A DNA stretch of 64,000 nt from Mobilicoccus pelagius NBRC 104925 (GCF_000247995.1 NZ_BAFE01000076.1:62001-126000), one strand, 5' to 3'. Shown: positions 16,258-26,384, counted from the first letter of the stretch. The notes: generated by a model from the sequence alone, not told the origin. Program-made: numbers and translations.

Positions 16258-17352
16258 TCAGGCGATGACACGCACCGCCCCGGCGTACTCGCCCTTCGTG
16301 TCGTACTCGGTGAGCGACATGACCTCGACGCTGCGGGCCGAGTTCGGCGACTGGAGGATCATGTCGTCACCGAGGTACATCGCGACGTGCCGGATGCGGG
16401 TGCCGCCGGGCTTGTTCGCGAAGAAGACGAGGTCGCCGCGGCGCAGGTCGGCACGGTCGACCTTCGGGAACCCCGACGCGTTGAGCTGCGGCCCGGAGTC
16501 CCGCGGCAGCGTGATGCCGTGGTGGTGGAAGATCGTCGAGGTGAACCCCGAGCAGTCGAAGCCCCAGGCGCTCACCCCGGCCCACAGGTAGCGCAATCCG
16601 ACGAACCGCATCCCCGTCGCGACGACGTCCTCGACGGTCGGCGTCGGCGGCTGCTCCCCCGGGGCGCGGAGGACGACGTCGCGGCGACGGACGTACGCCG
16701 CTCCCCCACCCGGCACGGCGACCCGCACGAGGTGCCGCCCTGCGCCGAGCACGGGGAGGATCGTGTCGAACGAGACCGGCAGGCCCCGGTGACCGCCGAG
16801 CGGGGTGCCGTGGAGCCGGGTGCGGCGGGCGGTGACCGTCGCCGTCGACATCGTCGACGTGAGCGCGGCGAACCGTGGGTCGGCGACGAGCTGCCGCACG
16901 GGGATCCAGCCCGGGTAGCCGCGCGGGTCGCGGGGCGTGGGTTGGTCGACGACGACGACCTCGGCCCACTCGCCGTCGATCTCGTCGACGAGAACGCGAC
17001 GGCCGAACATCGCCTGCGTCTCGAGCTTGCCCTCGCTGAGCCAGCTGCGGTCGGTGGTCTCGGGCATCGCCGCGTTCCACGCGTCGAGGTCGACGGGGTT
17101 CGTCGACGACGGACGGTCGAGCGGACGCGTGAGGCGGGGCGCACTCCAGGCGGTCGCGACGGACACCTGGACGAACGCCGTGGCGCCCGGCACGACACCG
17201 GCGCCGCCACGGGCGGGGCGACGACCGGGGTGATGCCCGGCATGCCGCCCGGTGGGTGCGGCGGCGGCCGTGCCACCGTCGAGGCCGACCGCGAGGGCGG
17301 CCCCGCCGGCGGCAGTGAGGAGGGTGCGACGGGAGAGGTCACGGGTGGTCAT
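16258..17352 (-). CDS. Secreted SH3-NlpC/P60 endopeptidase, YkfC-like
   Basis: This 364-residue exported cell-wall peptide hydrolase has an N-terminal twin-arginine type signal (DLSRRTLLTAAGGAALAV, residues 5-22), two bacterial SH3-like regions (about 55-155 and 160-230) and a C-terminal NlpC/P60 domain. The catalytic Cys267 is in GFDCSGFTS and His322 in IRHVAMYLGDD. Bacillus YkfC has the same SH3-SH3-NlpC layout and cuts the gamma-D-Glu-diamino acid bond of murein peptides carrying free L-Ala. The start chosen is ATG 17352 after GGAAGG. It lies 73 bp downstream of an L-Ala-D/L-Glu epimerase gene, the partner of YkfC in Bacillus, which supports murein-peptide recycling rather than cell separation. 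Confidence 0.87.
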   Translation of the reverse strand: MTTRDLSRRTLLTAAGGAALAVGLDGGTAAAAPTGRHAGHHPGRRPARGGAGVVPGATAFVQVSVATAWSAPRLTRPLDRPSSTNPVDLDAWNAAMPETTDRSWLSEGKLETQAMFGRRVLVDEIDGEWAEVVVVDQPTPRDPRGYPGWIPVRQLVADPRFAALTSTMSTATVTARRTRLHGTPLGGHRGLPVSFDTILPVLGAGRHLVRVAVPGGGAAYVRRRDVVLRAPGEQPPTPTVEDVVATGMRFVGLRYLWAGVSAWGFDCSGFTSTIFHHHGITLPRDSGPQLNASGFPKVDRADLRRGDLVFFANKPGGTRIRHVAMYLGDDMILQSPNSARSVEVMSLTEYDTKGEYAGAVRVIA

Positions 17353-17425
17353 GAAGGGTCCTTCCGGCGAGCGCCCACCTGTGAGTGGGCGCGGGTGGTG
17401 GGAGTGAGCACGGATGAGCAGGGGG

Positions 17426-18544
17426 TCAGGCAGGATCCTGCGTGGCGAGGAGTCGGTCGAGCCCGAGACCGGGCCCGCCGAGGAGGGTGAGCCGGCCGTC
17501 GTCCTCGCGGTAGCCACCCGCAGGGACGTCGGAGGCGAACCAGGCGGGAGAGTCGAGGTCGATGGCCGTCACGGCGGGGTGGGCGAGCGCGAGGTGCGCG
17601 GCGGCGGTGACGGAGATCCGGGGCTCCATCATCGCGCCGACCATGCACGTGAGCCCGGCGGCGGCCGCGACGTCGGCGACGGCGAGCGCCTCACGGAGGC
17701 CGCCCGTCTTCGCGAGCTTGATGTTGAGCATGTCGGCGGCGCCCGCCTCGACGATGCGGGTCGCGTCGGCGGCGGTCCACACCGACTCGTCGGCCATGAT
17801 CGGCGTCGACACGGCGGACCGCACCCGGGCGAGACCGTCGAGGTCGTCCGCGGGGACGGGCTGTTCGACGAGGTCGACGGGCCAGCCGGCGTCCTCGAAA
17901 CCCGTGACGATCCGAACGGCCTGCTCGGCATCCCAGCCCTGGTTCGCGTCGAGTCGCAGCCGCACGTCGGGCACCGCCGAGAGCACCTCGGCGAGACGCT
18001 CCCGGTCGGCGTCGACGTCACGACCGAGCTTGACCTTGAGAATCCGCACCCCACCCGCCACCGCCTCGCGGGCGTGCCCGGCCATGACCTCGGGATCCTC
18101 GAGCGACACCGTCATGTCGTTCTCGAGGTCGCCCCCGAGGCGCCCGCCGAGCATCTCGACGAGCGGGACGCCGGCCTGCCGCGCGCACGCGTCGTGAAGG
18201 GCGACGTCGACGGCGGCCTTCGCACTCGTCGCGCCGTCGAGGGCCCCGGCGATGCGGGCCGCGAGCTCTCCGCGGGTGCCGCTCGCGCCCGTGAGCGCAG
18301 CGGCGAGGGGCCCGGTGATCGCGGCGAGGATCGTCGCCGCCGACTCCCCGGTGACGGCGACCGTCTCCGCCGCCGACCCCTGCCCGACGACCCCGTCGTC
18401 GAACTCGACGTCGGCGACGACGTACTCGACGGCCTCCGTGCGTCGCCGCGACGTGACGAACGGACGCAGCAGCGGTGCCCGGTGGACATGCGCCCGCACC
18501 GAGGCGACGGTGGTGACGACCTCCTCCGGGTGGGCGGTGCTCAC
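17426..18544 (-). CDS. L-Ala-D/L-Glu dipeptide epimerase (enolase superfamily), YkfB-like
   Basis: This 372-residue enzyme converts L-Ala-D-Glu released from murein into L-Ala-L-Glu for ordinary peptidases. All the residues expected of the muconate-lactonising/dipeptide-epimerase subgroup are present: K170 and K172 in LKVKLGRD, metal ligands D199 (RLDANQGW), E227 (VEQPV) and D252 (ADESVW), and K276 in NIKLAKTGG. D329 and D331 in IDLDSPAWF match the DxD pair that binds the dipeptide amino group. The GTG start overlaps the stop of the DUF819 gene (GTGA, 18541-18544). Co-occurrence with the YkfC-like peptidase makes the assignment strong. Confidence 0.9.
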   Translation of the reverse strand: MSTAHPEEVVTTVASVRAHVHRAPLLRPFVTSRRRTEAVEYVVADVEFDDGVVGQGSAAETVAVTGESAATILAAITGPLAAALTGASGTRGELAARIAGALDGATSAKAAVDVALHDACARQAGVPLVEMLGGRLGGDLENDMTVSLEDPEVMAGHAREAVAGGVRILKVKLGRDVDADRERLAEVLSAVPDVRLRLDANQGWDAEQAVRIVTGFEDAGWPVDLVEQPVPADDLDGLARVRSAVSTPIMADESVWTAADATRIVEAGAADMLNIKLAKTGGLREALAVADVAAAAGLTCMVGAMMEPRISVTAAAHLALAHPAVTAIDLDSPAWFASDVPAGGYREDDGRLTLLGGPGLGLDRLLATQDPA

Positions 18545-19695
18545 ATCGCCCCCATGACCGCCGCACCGGTGAGGCCGATCCACGTCCCCATGAACGACCC
18601 GATGAGCGCGAAGAGCACACCGACCGGCACGAGCTGCCGGTCGAAGGCGCCCGCGACGACCGGGGCCGACGCGATACCGCCGACGTTCGCCACCGACGCG
18701 ACCGCGAGCGAGAACAGCTCGGTGTGCGTGAGCTTGGCGTAGATCACCATGAGGACCGCGTGGACGAGCAGCACGAGGAACCCGACGAGCAGGTACAACG
18801 GTGCCTTCGTGATCGCCGAGAAGTCCGACCCCGACGCGATCTGCCCGATGACGACGAACAGCATGAGCGAGGCGACGTCGCTCGACCCCGCCACCCGCCC
18901 GAGCGGCGTGTGCGCCGCGAGCAGGCCGAGGAGCGACACGATGAGGATCGTCCACGCCGTCGCGTTGACGACGTCACCGAGCTTCGGCAGCATCCCGCCG
19001 ATCGCGATCGACACCGTCGACACGAAGATCGACCCGAACACGGCGACCGCGAGGGACTGCCGCGTGATCGGCCCCTCCTCCACCGCCTCCGCATCGCCGC
19101 CGTGCACCGCGAGGTAGCTCGTGTCCGCCCCCGTGAACCGGTTGAACCGGTCGGAGAACGCCACCGACGAGAACATCACCATGAGCCAGAACGAGTAGAC
19201 GATCGTGTCGGTGATGAGGGCGTACCCGAAGATCGCCTTCGGCGCCTGGAGGATGTCCTGCACCGCGACCATGTTCGCGCTACCCCCCGTCCACGACGCG
19301 AGCAGCGCACCGAGCACCTTCCACGCCTCCGGGTCGAGCAGCCCTCGGAACACCGCGAACACGGCGATCATCGCGACGAACAACGACACCGACGTGACGA
19401 ACATCGTGAGCAGCAGCTTCGGCCCGAGCCGCACGATCCTGCGCAGGTCACAGCCGAGGAGGAACAGGAAGATCATCGCCGGCAGCACCACGTTCTTCAC
19501 CGACGCGACGACGTCACGCGTCTCGTCGGCATGCCCGAACAGGCCCATCGAGTTGAGCGCCGCACACAGCAGATACATGAGCACCATGCCGGGCACGTAA
19601 CGGAAGAACCACCACCCGGTCGTGCGCTCCAGGACGACGATGACGCCGGCGAGTCCGAGCAGGACGCCGAGCATGAGCACTCCGTCGGTGATCAC
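18541..19695 (-). CDS. DUF819 family membrane protein, candidate murein-dipeptide carrier
   Basis: This 384-residue polytopic protein has about ten to twelve membrane helices and the DUF819 (YjcL-like) signatures VPGMVLMYLLCAALNS, VVLPAMIFLFLLGCDLRRI, LLASWTGGSANMVAVQ and VASVANVGGIASAPVVAGAF. The function of the family is not established. It is the first gene of an operon with the dipeptide epimerase (4-nt overlap) and the NlpC/P60 peptidase. That position matches the uptake components of the Bacillus ykf operon, so transport of L-Ala-D-Glu or a related peptide is a reasonable guess. The GTG at 19695 follows GAGGAG by 5 nt. A long nested hairpin precedes it. Confidence 0.82.
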   Translation of the reverse strand: MITDGVLMLGVLLGLAGVIVVLERTTGWWFFRYVPGMVLMYLLCAALNSMGLFGHADETRDVVASVKNVVLPAMIFLFLLGCDLRRIVRLGPKLLLTMFVTSVSLFVAMIAVFAVFRGLLDPEAWKVLGALLASWTGGSANMVAVQDILQAPKAIFGYALITDTIVYSFWLMVMFSSVAFSDRFNRFTGADTSYLAVHGGDAEAVEEGPITRQSLAVAVFGSIFVSTVSIAIGGMLPKLGDVVNATAWTILIVSLLGLLAAHTPLGRVAGSSDVASLMLFVVIGQIASGSDFSAITKAPLYLLVGFLVLLVHAVLMVIYAKLTHTELFSLAVASVANVGGIASAPVVAGAFDRQLVPVGVLFALIGSFMGTWIGLTGAAVMGAM

Positions 19696-19744
19696 GGAAT
19701 CTCCTCGAGGGGTCGGGACCGGCCACCGGGCCCCGAGACGAGAA

Positions 19745-19808
19745 CAGCCGGAAACACGACCGACGTCTCCCACCCCTCACGGGCGGGTGTCGGCGATGCT
19801 TCCGGCTG
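19745..19808 (-). promoter_or_regulatory. Nested inverted repeat in the leader of the murein-peptide operon
   Basis: On the minus strand CAGCCGGAA (19808-19800) pairs with TTCCGGCTG (19753-19745). Inside it CCGAC pairs with GTCGG, and inside that CCCGCCC faces GGGTGGG around a short loop. The three nested stems lie 46 bp past the DUF3870 gene stop and about 50 bp before the DUF819 GTG. It could terminate the upstream gene, attenuate the operon, or bind a ligand. I could not match it to a known riboswitch. Confidence 0.55.
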
Positions 19809-19853
19809 GATCCGGTTCGGTGAAGTCCCGGGCGGCTGGTCGAGATGCGATTG

Positions 19854-20210
19854 TCAGGCGGTGGAGCCCGACCGGATCTCGCGATACCTGTGGGCGGCGT
19901 TACGCACTGCGGCGGCCAACGCACGCTGAGAGGACCCGTGATACCGAGCGGTGATCACCTCCACCAACGCGTCCTCGTCGAGGAGCGACCTCCCACGCAG
20001 CAACTCCGCCACGAACTCCCGAGTGAGGGAAAGTGTTGCGGTGCAGTCGGCCTCGACGACGACGTGGGTCTCAGTATCGACCACGAGACCCACGAAGAAC
20101 AGCCCCCAACGCGCCGTGATCGGATTGTTCGTCGGCGACTTCGCCTCACCCGTGAGATAGATCCTCGCCCCACACCCGCCCGACCCCGGTGACGACTCCA
20201 CTCCCACCAT
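19854..20210 (-). CDS. DUF3870 domain protein
   Basis: This small protein of about 118 residues matches the DUF3870 pattern: ARIYLTGEAKSPTNNPIT, FFVGLVVDTETHVVVEADCTATLSLTREFVAELLRG, ALVEVITARYHGSSQRALAAAVRNAAHRYRE. A conserved Cys and the RYHGSSQRAL block are seen. The family has no established function. The ATG at 20210 after GGGAG is preferred; the frame is open upstream to 20300 but the added residues look non-conserved. It lies upstream of the DUF819 operon on the same strand and downstream of guaA, separated from both by hairpins. Confidence 0.75.
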   Translation of the reverse strand: MVGVESSPGSGGCGARIYLTGEAKSPTNNPITARWGLFFVGLVVDTETHVVVEADCTATLSLTREFVAELLRGRSLLDEDALVEVITARYHGSSQRALAAAVRNAAHRYREIRSGSTA

Positions 20211-20326
20211 CGCGCCACTCCCGTCCGACCCGCGCCCGACACGGCCCACGCCCCGACACACCCGCAGGCCCTCCGTGCCAGCAGTGTTCCACGACGACAC
20301 CTCCCCCAGGCCGTCCCGACACGACG

Positions 20327-20352
20327 AAGGGGCGGCCCCAAGACCGCCCCCC
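20327..20352 (-). terminator. Probable guaA terminator, beyond the repeat array
   Basis: GGGGCGG (20329-20335) pairs with CCGCCCC (20344-20350), with flanking A-T/G-C extension. It lies about 270 bp past the guaA stop, so the repeat array at 20355-20635 would be in the guaA 3' untranslated region. Confidence 0.45.
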
Positions 20353-20354
20353 TC

Positions 20355-20635
20355 ACCCGTGCGTCACTCCCACTCGAACTCCACGGTCGCAGGAGCGACG
20401 CGCTCACAGGTGCGGGCGGCGGCCGACGGTCACCGCCCACACCCGTGCGTCACTCCCACTCGAACTCCACGGTCGCAGGAGCGACGCGCTCACAGGTGCG
20501 GGCGGCGGCCGACGGCCACCGCCCACACCCGTGCGTCACTCCCACTCGAACTCCACGGTCGCAGGAGCGACGCACTCACAGGTGCGGGCGGCGGCCGACG
20601 GTCACCGCCCACACCCGTGCGTCACTCCCACTCGA
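20355..20635 (-). repeat. Three 86-bp tandem repeats plus a 23-bp partial copy formed by the guaA 3' end
   Basis: Units start at 20355, 20441 and 20527 (period exactly 86 bp) and differ by single bases. The fourth copy (20613-20635, 23 bp, from ACCCGTGCG to CACTCGA) is the end of guaA: it contains its last codons and stop. On the minus strand each unit ends with codons reading APATVEFEWE then TGA, very like the real GuaA end KPPGTIEWE then TGA. The 3' end of guaA is a known integration site for genomic islands, so serial attachment-site remnants are a possible origin; simple unequal duplication is the alternative. No integrase is nearby. Confidence 0.9.
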
Positions 20636-22235
20636 TGGTGCCCGGCGGCTTGGACGTCACGTCCAACACCACCCGGTTCACCTCACGCACCTCGTTCGTG
20701 ATGCGCGTACTGATCTTCGACAGCACGTCGTACGGCACCCGCGACCAGTCCGCCGTCATCGCGTCCTCGCTCGTCACCGGCCGCAACACGATCGGGTGCC
20801 CGTACGTCCGGCCGTCACCCTGCACGCCCACCGACCGCACGTCCGCGAGCAACACCACCGGGCACTGCCAGATGTCACGGTCCAGACCGGCCGCCGTGAG
20901 CTCCTCACGTGCGATCGCATCCGCCACGCGCAGCGTCTCCAACCGTTCCTTCGTCACCTCACCGATGATGCGGATGCCGAGACCCGGACCCGGGAACGGC
21001 TGCCGCCACACGATCGACTCCGGCACACCGAGCTCGAGACCGACCTGACGCACCTCGTCCTTGAACAGGTCACGCAGCGGCTCGACGAGCGTGAACTGCA
21101 GGTCGTCCGGCAGACCACCGACGTTGTGGTGACTCTTGATGTTCGCCGTGCCCGACCCGCCGCCGGACTCGACCACGTCGGGGTACAGCGTGCCCTGCAC
21201 GAGGTGCTTCACCGGGTGCTGCTCCGCATCCGACGGGTCGTTCTTCGCGCCCGCCGTGCCCGCGACGATGTCGCGCGCCGCCTGCTCGAAACACCGGATG
21301 AACTCGCGGCCGATGATCTTGCGCTTCTGCTCCGGGTCGCTCACCCCGGCGAGCGCGTCGAGGAACTGCTTCTCGGCGTCGACGACGACGAGGTCCACCC
21401 CCGTCGCGTCGACGAAGTCCTTCTGCACCTGCTCGGCCTCGCCCGCACGCAGCAGGCCGTGGTCGACGAACACGCACGTGAGCTGGTCACCGACCGCACG
21501 CTGCACGAGCGCCGCCGCGACCGAGGAGTCGACACCACCGGACAGGCCGCAGATGACCCGCTCGTCGCCGACCTGCTCGCGGATCTTCGCGATCTGGTCG
21601 TCGACGATGCTCGCCGCCGTCCAGTCGCCCTTGAGCCCCGCACCCTGGGTGAGGAAGTTCGTGAGGACGCGCTGCCCGAACGTGCTGTGCATGACCTCCG
21701 GGTGCCACTGCACGCCGTAGAGACGACGCTCGTCGTCCTCGAACGCGGCCACCGCGGCACCGGAGGTGCGCGCCGTGACGCGCATGCCGGCGGGGGGATC
21801 GCTCACCGAGTCGCCGTGGCTCATCCACACCGACTGCGACGCGGGCTGCCCGTGGAAGAGCGTGGAGTCGACGTCGAGGATCTCCGCCTGCGTCGACCCG
21901 TACTCGCCGAGACCCGTGTGGGCGACGGTGCCGCCGAGGGCCTGGACCATCGCCTGGAACCCGTAGCACATGCCGAACACGGGGACGCCTGCGTCGAGGA
22001 GCGCCGAGTCGAGCCCGGGCGCGTCCTCGGCGTACACCGACGACGGGCCGCCGGAGAGGATGATCGCGCTGGGCTCGCGGGCGAGCATGTCGGCGGCGCT
22101 CGTCGTGTGCGGCACGACCTCGCTGTAGACGTTCGCCTCTCGGACCCGCCGCGCGATGAGCTGGGCGTACTGGGCGCCGTAGTCGACGACGAGGACGGGG
22201 TTGGTGTGCAGGCCCTCCGGCCGGGATGCGTTCAC
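20622..22235 (-). CDS. guaA: GMP synthase (glutamine-hydrolysing)
   Basis: This cytoplasmic enzyme amidates XMP to GMP. The 537-residue protein has a class I glutaminase domain ([19 protein letters not shown]; Cys in [25 protein letters not shown] with the His-x-Glu pair), an ATP-pyrophosphatase domain ([16 protein letters not shown], the PP-loop) and the C-terminal dimerisation domain ending KPPGTIEWE. Length and order are normal for GuaA. The GTG start at 22235 has CGAGGAG 5 nt upstream. Its last 11 codon bases and stop are part of the repeat array downstream. purL lies upstream on the same strand, beyond a terminator. Confidence 0.97.
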   Translation of the reverse strand: MNASRPEGLHTNPVLVVDYGAQYAQLIARRVREANVYSEVVPHTTSAADMLAREPSAIILSGGPSSVYAEDAPGLDSALLDAGVPVFGMCYGFQAMVQALGGTVAHTGLGEYGSTQAEILDVDSTLFHGQPASQSVWMSHGDSVSDPPAGMRVTARTSGAAVAAFEDDERRLYGVQWHPEVMHSTFGQRVLTNFLTQGAGLKGDWTAASIVDDQIAKIREQVGDERVICGLSGGVDSSVAAALVQRAVGDQLTCVFVDHGLLRAGEAEQVQKDFVDATGVDLVVVDAEKQFLDALAGVSDPEQKRKIIGREFIRCFEQAARDIVAGTAGAKNDPSDAEQHPVKHLVQGTLYPDVVESGGGSGTANIKSHHNVGGLPDDLQFTLVEPLRDLFKDEVRQVGLELGVPESIVWRQPFPGPGLGIRIIGEVTKERLETLRVADAIAREELTAAGLDRDIWQCPVVLLADVRSVGVQGDGRTYGHPIVLRPVTSEDAMTADWSRVPYDVLSKISTRITNEVREVNRVVLDVTSKPPGTIEWE

Positions 22236-22272
22236 GGGGTCTCCTCGGATCGTCGCGGGTGGCGAGCGGGAC

Positions 22273-22307
22273 GGCGGGGCCTCACTCTATCCGGGTGAGG
22301 CCCCGCC
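22273..22307 (-). terminator. purL terminator
   Basis: A perfect 13-bp stem, GGCGGGGCCTCAC with GTGAGGCCCCGCC, and a 9-nt loop lie between the purL stop (22398) and the guaA start (22235) on the minus strand. Confidence 0.75.
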
Positions 22308-22397
22308 CCCTGCAGGGTGCCGCGTGGGTGCGGCACGCGTGGTGCGTGGGTGCCGCGTCGCTGCGACGTGGACGGGGCGTGAGCGGTCGGGCGACCG

Positions 22398-25300
22398 TCA
22401 GCCGATGTGGACGCGGGCGTTGCGGAACATCCGCAGCCATGGGCTCTCGACCTCGACCGGGCTGCTCGTCCACGACATCTGGACGTTGCGCTGCACCCGC
22501 TCGGGGTGCGGCATCATCGCGGTGAACCGGCCGTCGGGGGTCGTCACCGCCGTGAGGCCGCCGGGCGAACCGTTGGGGTTGGCGGGGTAGGTGACCGCCG
22601 GCGCGCCGTGCGCGTCGACGTACCGCAGCGCCCCGAGGACGGCCGACTCGTCGCCGCGGGCCGAGAAGTCGGCCCGGCCCTCGCCGTGCGCGACGGCGAT
22701 CGGCATGCGCGACCCGGCCATGCCGGCGAAGAGGATCGACGGGGAGTCGAGGACCTCGACCTGGGAGAGGCGGGCCTCGTACTGCTCGCTGCGGTTGCGG
22801 GTGAACCGAGGCCACGCCTCGGCGCCCGGGATGAGATCGGCGAGCGCCGCGAACATCTGGCAGCCGTTGCAGATGCCGAGCCCGAACGTGTCGCCCCGAT
22901 CGAAGAACGCCCGGAACGCGTCGGTGAGCCGCGGCTCGAAGAGGACCAAACGGGCCCAGCCCTCACCCGCGCCGAGCGTGTCGCCGTAGGAGAACCCGCC
23001 GCACGCGACGAGGCCGACGGCGTCGGCGAGGTCGAAACGGCCCGCCTGGAGGTCGGTCATGTGGACGTCGATCGCGTCGAACCCGGCGCGGTCGAACGCG
23101 AAGGCCGTCTCCACGTGGCTGTTGACGCCCTGCTCCCGCAGGACGGCGACCTTGGGCCGAGCACCGACGTTGAGGTACGGGGCCGCGATGTCGTCGGTGG
23201 GGTCGAAGGTCGGCACGACGACGAGACCGGGCACGTCGGCGCCGAACGCGGCGTGCTCCTCGTCGGCGCACTCGGGGTTGTCGCGGAGGGCGGAGATGCG
23301 CCACGACACCTCGTCCCACGCCTGCGCGAGCTCGGTGAGCGGCTCGTCGAGGAGGGACGTCTTCGCCGCGCTGCCGTCCTCGAGCAGCTCGACCCGCACA
23401 CGGCGACCCTCGACGGTGCGCCCGACGGGGCGGCGCAGGCCGTCGAGGCCGTGCTCGTCGAGGACGGTGAGGACCCGGCCGACGTCGTCGGGGCGGCACG
23501 CGAGGACCGCGCCGAGCTCCTCGGTGAAGAGGGACGCCACCGACGGGACCTCGAGGAACAGCCCGGTGGCGCCCGCGAAGGCCATCTCGCACGCCGTCGC
23601 CCACAGGCCGCCGTCGGAGCGGTCGTGGTAGGCGGTGAGCAGGCCCTCCTCGCGGAGCTGCGTCATCGCCGCGGCGAACGACACGAGGCGCGAGGCGTCG
23701 TCGAGGTCGGGTGTCGTGCCGCCGAACTCGCCGCGCACCTGCGCGAGCATCGAGCCGCCGAGACGGTCGGCGCCGGCGCCGAGGTCGACGAGGACGAGCG
23801 CGTCACCCGCGCCGGGCACCGGTGTAAGGGTGCCGCGCACGTCGGGCAGCGACGCGAACGCGGAGACGACGAGCGACACCGGCGACGTGACCCGGTGGCT
23901 CTCTCCCTGGTCGTGGGCCCACTTCGTGCGCATCGAGAGCGAGTCCTTGCCGACGGGCACGGAGACGCCGAGGGCGGGGCACAGCTCCATCGCGACGGCC
24001 TCGACGGTGTCGTAGAGCGCGGCGTCCTCGCCGGGCTCGCCACACGCGGCCATCCAGTTGCACGAGAGCTTGACCCCGGAGAGCTCGACCGGAGCGGCGA
24101 GGAGGTTGGTGAGCGCCTCACCGACGGCCATGCGACCCGATGCGGGCGCGTCGACGGCCGCGAGCGGGGTGCGCTCGCCGCTGCTCATCGCCTGACCGGC
24201 GAAGCCCGTGTGGTCCGACAGCGTGACGGCCACGTCGGCGACGGGCACCTGATGCGGACCGACCATCTGGTCGCGGTGGGTGAGACCGCCGACCGTGCGG
24301 TCGCCGATCGTGACGAGGAACCGCTTGCTCGCGACGCTCGGGTGGCGGAGCACGGCGTACGCCGCGTCGCGGAGGGCATCACCCTGCAGACCCGTGAGGT
24401 CGAGCTCGGAGGTCGACCGCTCGACGCGGGTCACGTCGCGGGTCATGCGCGGGGGCTTGCCCAGCAGGACCTCCATCGGCATGTCGATGGGCAGGTCGGC
24501 GGCGGCGTCCTGCGTGTCGTCGTCGCCGGGGGCGAGGACGAGCTGCCCGTCGGCCCGGGCGACGCCGACGACGGCGTACGGGCACCGCTCACGACGCGCG
24601 AGGTCGGCGAAGACGGGCAGCGACTCCGGTGCGATCGCGAGGACGTACCGCTCCTGCGATTCGTTGCACCAGATCTCCTTGGGCGCGAGACCCGACTCCT
24701 CGAGCGGCACCGCGGTGAGGTCGAACCGGGCACCCATGCCCGCGTCGTCGACGAGCTCGGGGAACGCGTTGGAGAGGCCACCTGCGCCGACGTCGTGGAT
24801 CGCGAGGATGGGGTTGTCCTCCCCCAGCCCCCGGCAGTGGTTGATGACCTCCTGCGCGCGCCGCTCGATCTCGGGGTTGCCGCGCTGCACGGAGTCGAAG
24901 TCGAGGTCGGCCGCGTTGACGCCCGCCGCCATCGAGGAGGCCGCGCCACCGCCCATGCCGATGCGCATGCCCGGGCCGCCGAGCTGGACGAGGAGCGTGC
25001 CCGCGCCGAACGCGATCTTCTCGGCGGCGTCGGCGGCGATGGAACCGAGGCCGCCGGCGCTCATGATCGGCTTGTGGTAGCCGCGGTGGACGCCGTCGAC
25101 GACCTGCTCGTAGACGCGGAAGAACCCGCCGAGGCCGGGGCGGCCGAACTCGTTGTTGAACGCCGCGGCACCGATCGGGCCCTCGATCATGATGTCGAGG
25201 GGGCTCGCGAGGTGGCCGGGGAAGCTCGCGCGCGACTCCGGCGACTCCCACGGCTCGTTCGTGCCGGGCAGGTGGAGGTCGGAGACGACGAAGCCCGTGA

Positions 25301-26384
25301 GTCCCGCCTTGGGGGCGGAGCCGCGGCCGGTGGCACCCTCGTCGCGGATCTCGCCGCCCGCGCCGGTCGCGGCGCCCGGGAACGGGGAGATGGCCGTGGG
25401 GTGGTTGTGCGTCTCGACCTTCATGAGGACGTGGACGTCCTGCTCGCGGCCGACGTACCGGCCCGGGCCGTCACCGACGCCCTCGGGCGCGAAGGAGGTG
25501 ATGCGGCCGCCCGCCATGATCGAGGCGTTGTCCTTGTACGCGACGACCGTGCCGTTCTCGGGCCCGCCCGCGACGGCCTCGGTGTGGCGGATCATGCCGA
25601 AGAGGGAACGCGTCTGCGGCTCACCGTCGACGACGAAGTCGGCGTTGAAGATCTTGTGTCGGCAGTGCTCGGAGTTGGCCTGCGCGAACATCATGAGCTC
25701 GACGTCGGTGGGGTTGCGGCGCAGCCCGGTGAACGCGTCGACGAGATAGGCGATCTCGTCGTCGCTGAGCGCGAGACCGAGCTCGCGGTTCGCCTCGACG
25801 AGCGCGTCCGCGCGGCGGCCGAGGACGTCGACGTGGGCCATGGGCTCGGGGTGCCGCTCGGCGAACAGCTGCGAGGCCGCCGCCCGCTCGCCGAGGACCG
25901 TCTCGGTCATGCGGTCGTGGAGGACGGCGGCGACGCCCTGCCACTCGTGTGCGTCCAGCCCGCCGCCGAACTCCTCGCTCAGCGTGAGCGCGTACTCCGT
26001 CACCCGCTCCACCCGGCGGATGTCGATGCCGCAGTTGTGGACGATGTCGGTGGCCTTGGACGCCCACGGGGAGATCGTGCCGAGCCGCGGCGCGACGACG
26101 ACGAGCTCGACGTCCGGCCCGACCGAGCCGTCCTCACGAATGGCACCCTCGCCCGGCCGCGGGCCCTCGTACGGGTCCCCGTACGTGAGGATCGCCTCGA
26201 CGACCTGCGAGGTCGCCTGGTCGAGCGGCCGCTCCGAGGCCACCCAGTGCACGTACCGTGCGTCGACGCCCGTGATGCGCGGGTTCACCGCCTGCAGGCG
26301 CATGAGCAGGGCGCGGGCGCGGAACGGCGAGAGGGCGGATCCGCCCTCGAACGTCGTGAGGGCGAACTCGGGCGTGGCAGCCAT
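22398..26384 (-). CDS. purL: Phosphoribosylformylglycinamidine synthase, long single-chain form
   Basis: This enzyme converts FGAR to FGAM in purine synthesis. The 1,328-residue chain contains an N-terminal PurS-like part, the two-fold FGAM synthase core ([96 protein letters not shown]) and a C-terminal glutaminase ([16 protein letters not shown], nucleophile Cys in [22 protein letters not shown]). It is thus the large type seen in enterobacteria (about 1,290 residues). Well-known actinobacteria such as mycobacteria and streptomycetes use separate PurS, PurQ and short PurL. The ATG at 26384 gives [27 protein letters not shown], a good family N-terminus. Confidence 0.96.
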   Translation of the reverse strand: MAATPEFALTTFEGGSALSPFRARALLMRLQAVNPRITGVDARYVHWVASERPLDQATSQVVEAILTYGDPYEGPRPGEGAIREDGSVGPDVELVVVAPRLGTISPWASKATDIVHNCGIDIRRVERVTEYALTLSEEFGGGLDAHEWQGVAAVLHDRMTETVLGERAAASQLFAERHPEPMAHVDVLGRRADALVEANRELGLALSDDEIAYLVDAFTGLRRNPTDVELMMFAQANSEHCRHKIFNADFVVDGEPQTRSLFGMIRHTEAVAGGPENGTVVAYKDNASIMAGGRITSFAPEGVGDGPGRYVGREQDVHVLMKVETHNHPTAISPFPGAATGAGGEIRDEGATGRGSAPKAGLTGFVVSDLHLPGTNEPWESPESRASFPGHLASPLDIMIEGPIGAAAFNNEFGRPGLGGFFRVYEQVVDGVHRGYHKPIMSAGGLGSIAADAAEKIAFGAGTLLVQLGGPGMRIGMGGGAASSMAAGVNAADLDFDSVQRGNPEIERRAQEVINHCRGLGEDNPILAIHDVGAGGLSNAFPELVDDAGMGARFDLTAVPLEESGLAPKEIWCNESQERYVLAIAPESLPVFADLARRERCPYAVVGVARADGQLVLAPGDDDTQDAAADLPIDMPMEVLLGKPPRMTRDVTRVERSTSELDLTGLQGDALRDAAYAVLRHPSVASKRFLVTIGDRTVGGLTHRDQMVGPHQVPVADVAVTLSDHTGFAGQAMSSGERTPLAAVDAPASGRMAVGEALTNLLAAPVELSGVKLSCNWMAACGEPGEDAALYDTVEAVAMELCPALGVSVPVGKDSLSMRTKWAHDQGESHRVTSPVSLVVSAFASLPDVRGTLTPVPGAGDALVLVDLGAGADRLGGSMLAQVRGEFGGTTPDLDDASRLVSFAAAMTQLREEGLLTAYHDRSDGGLWATACEMAFAGATGLFLEVPSVASLFTEELGAVLACRPDDVGRVLTVLDEHGLDGLRRPVGRTVEGRRVRVELLEDGSAAKTSLLDEPLTELAQAWDEVSWRISALRDNPECADEEHAAFGADVPGLVVVPTFDPTDDIAAPYLNVGARPKVAVLREQGVNSHVETAFAFDRAGFDAIDVHMTDLQAGRFDLADAVGLVACGGFSYGDTLGAGEGWARLVLFEPRLTDAFRAFFDRGDTFGLGICNGCQMFAALADLIPGAEAWPRFTRNRSEQYEARLSQVEVLDSPSILFAGMAGSRMPIAVAHGEGRADFSARGDESAVLGALRYVDAHGAPAVTYPANPNGSPGGLTAVTTPDGRFTAMMPHPERVQRNVQMSWTSSPVEVESPWLRMFRNARVHIG

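Noticed and set aside
19745-19808. Known riboswitch (ydaO/c-di-AMP, glycine, SAM, TPP) upstream of the cell-wall operon
   Set aside because: I could not find the conserved core bases of these classes; only the nested stems are clear, so it is reported as an unidentified leader element.
20355-20635. CRISPR array
   Set aside because: The units are head-to-tail 86-bp repeats without variable spacers, and no cas gene is near.
19854-22400. An integrase or island beside the guaA repeats
   Set aside because: Only a DUF3870 gene and the murein-peptide operon follow; no integrase, excisionase or tRNA-like gene is present, so no island is claimed in this strain.
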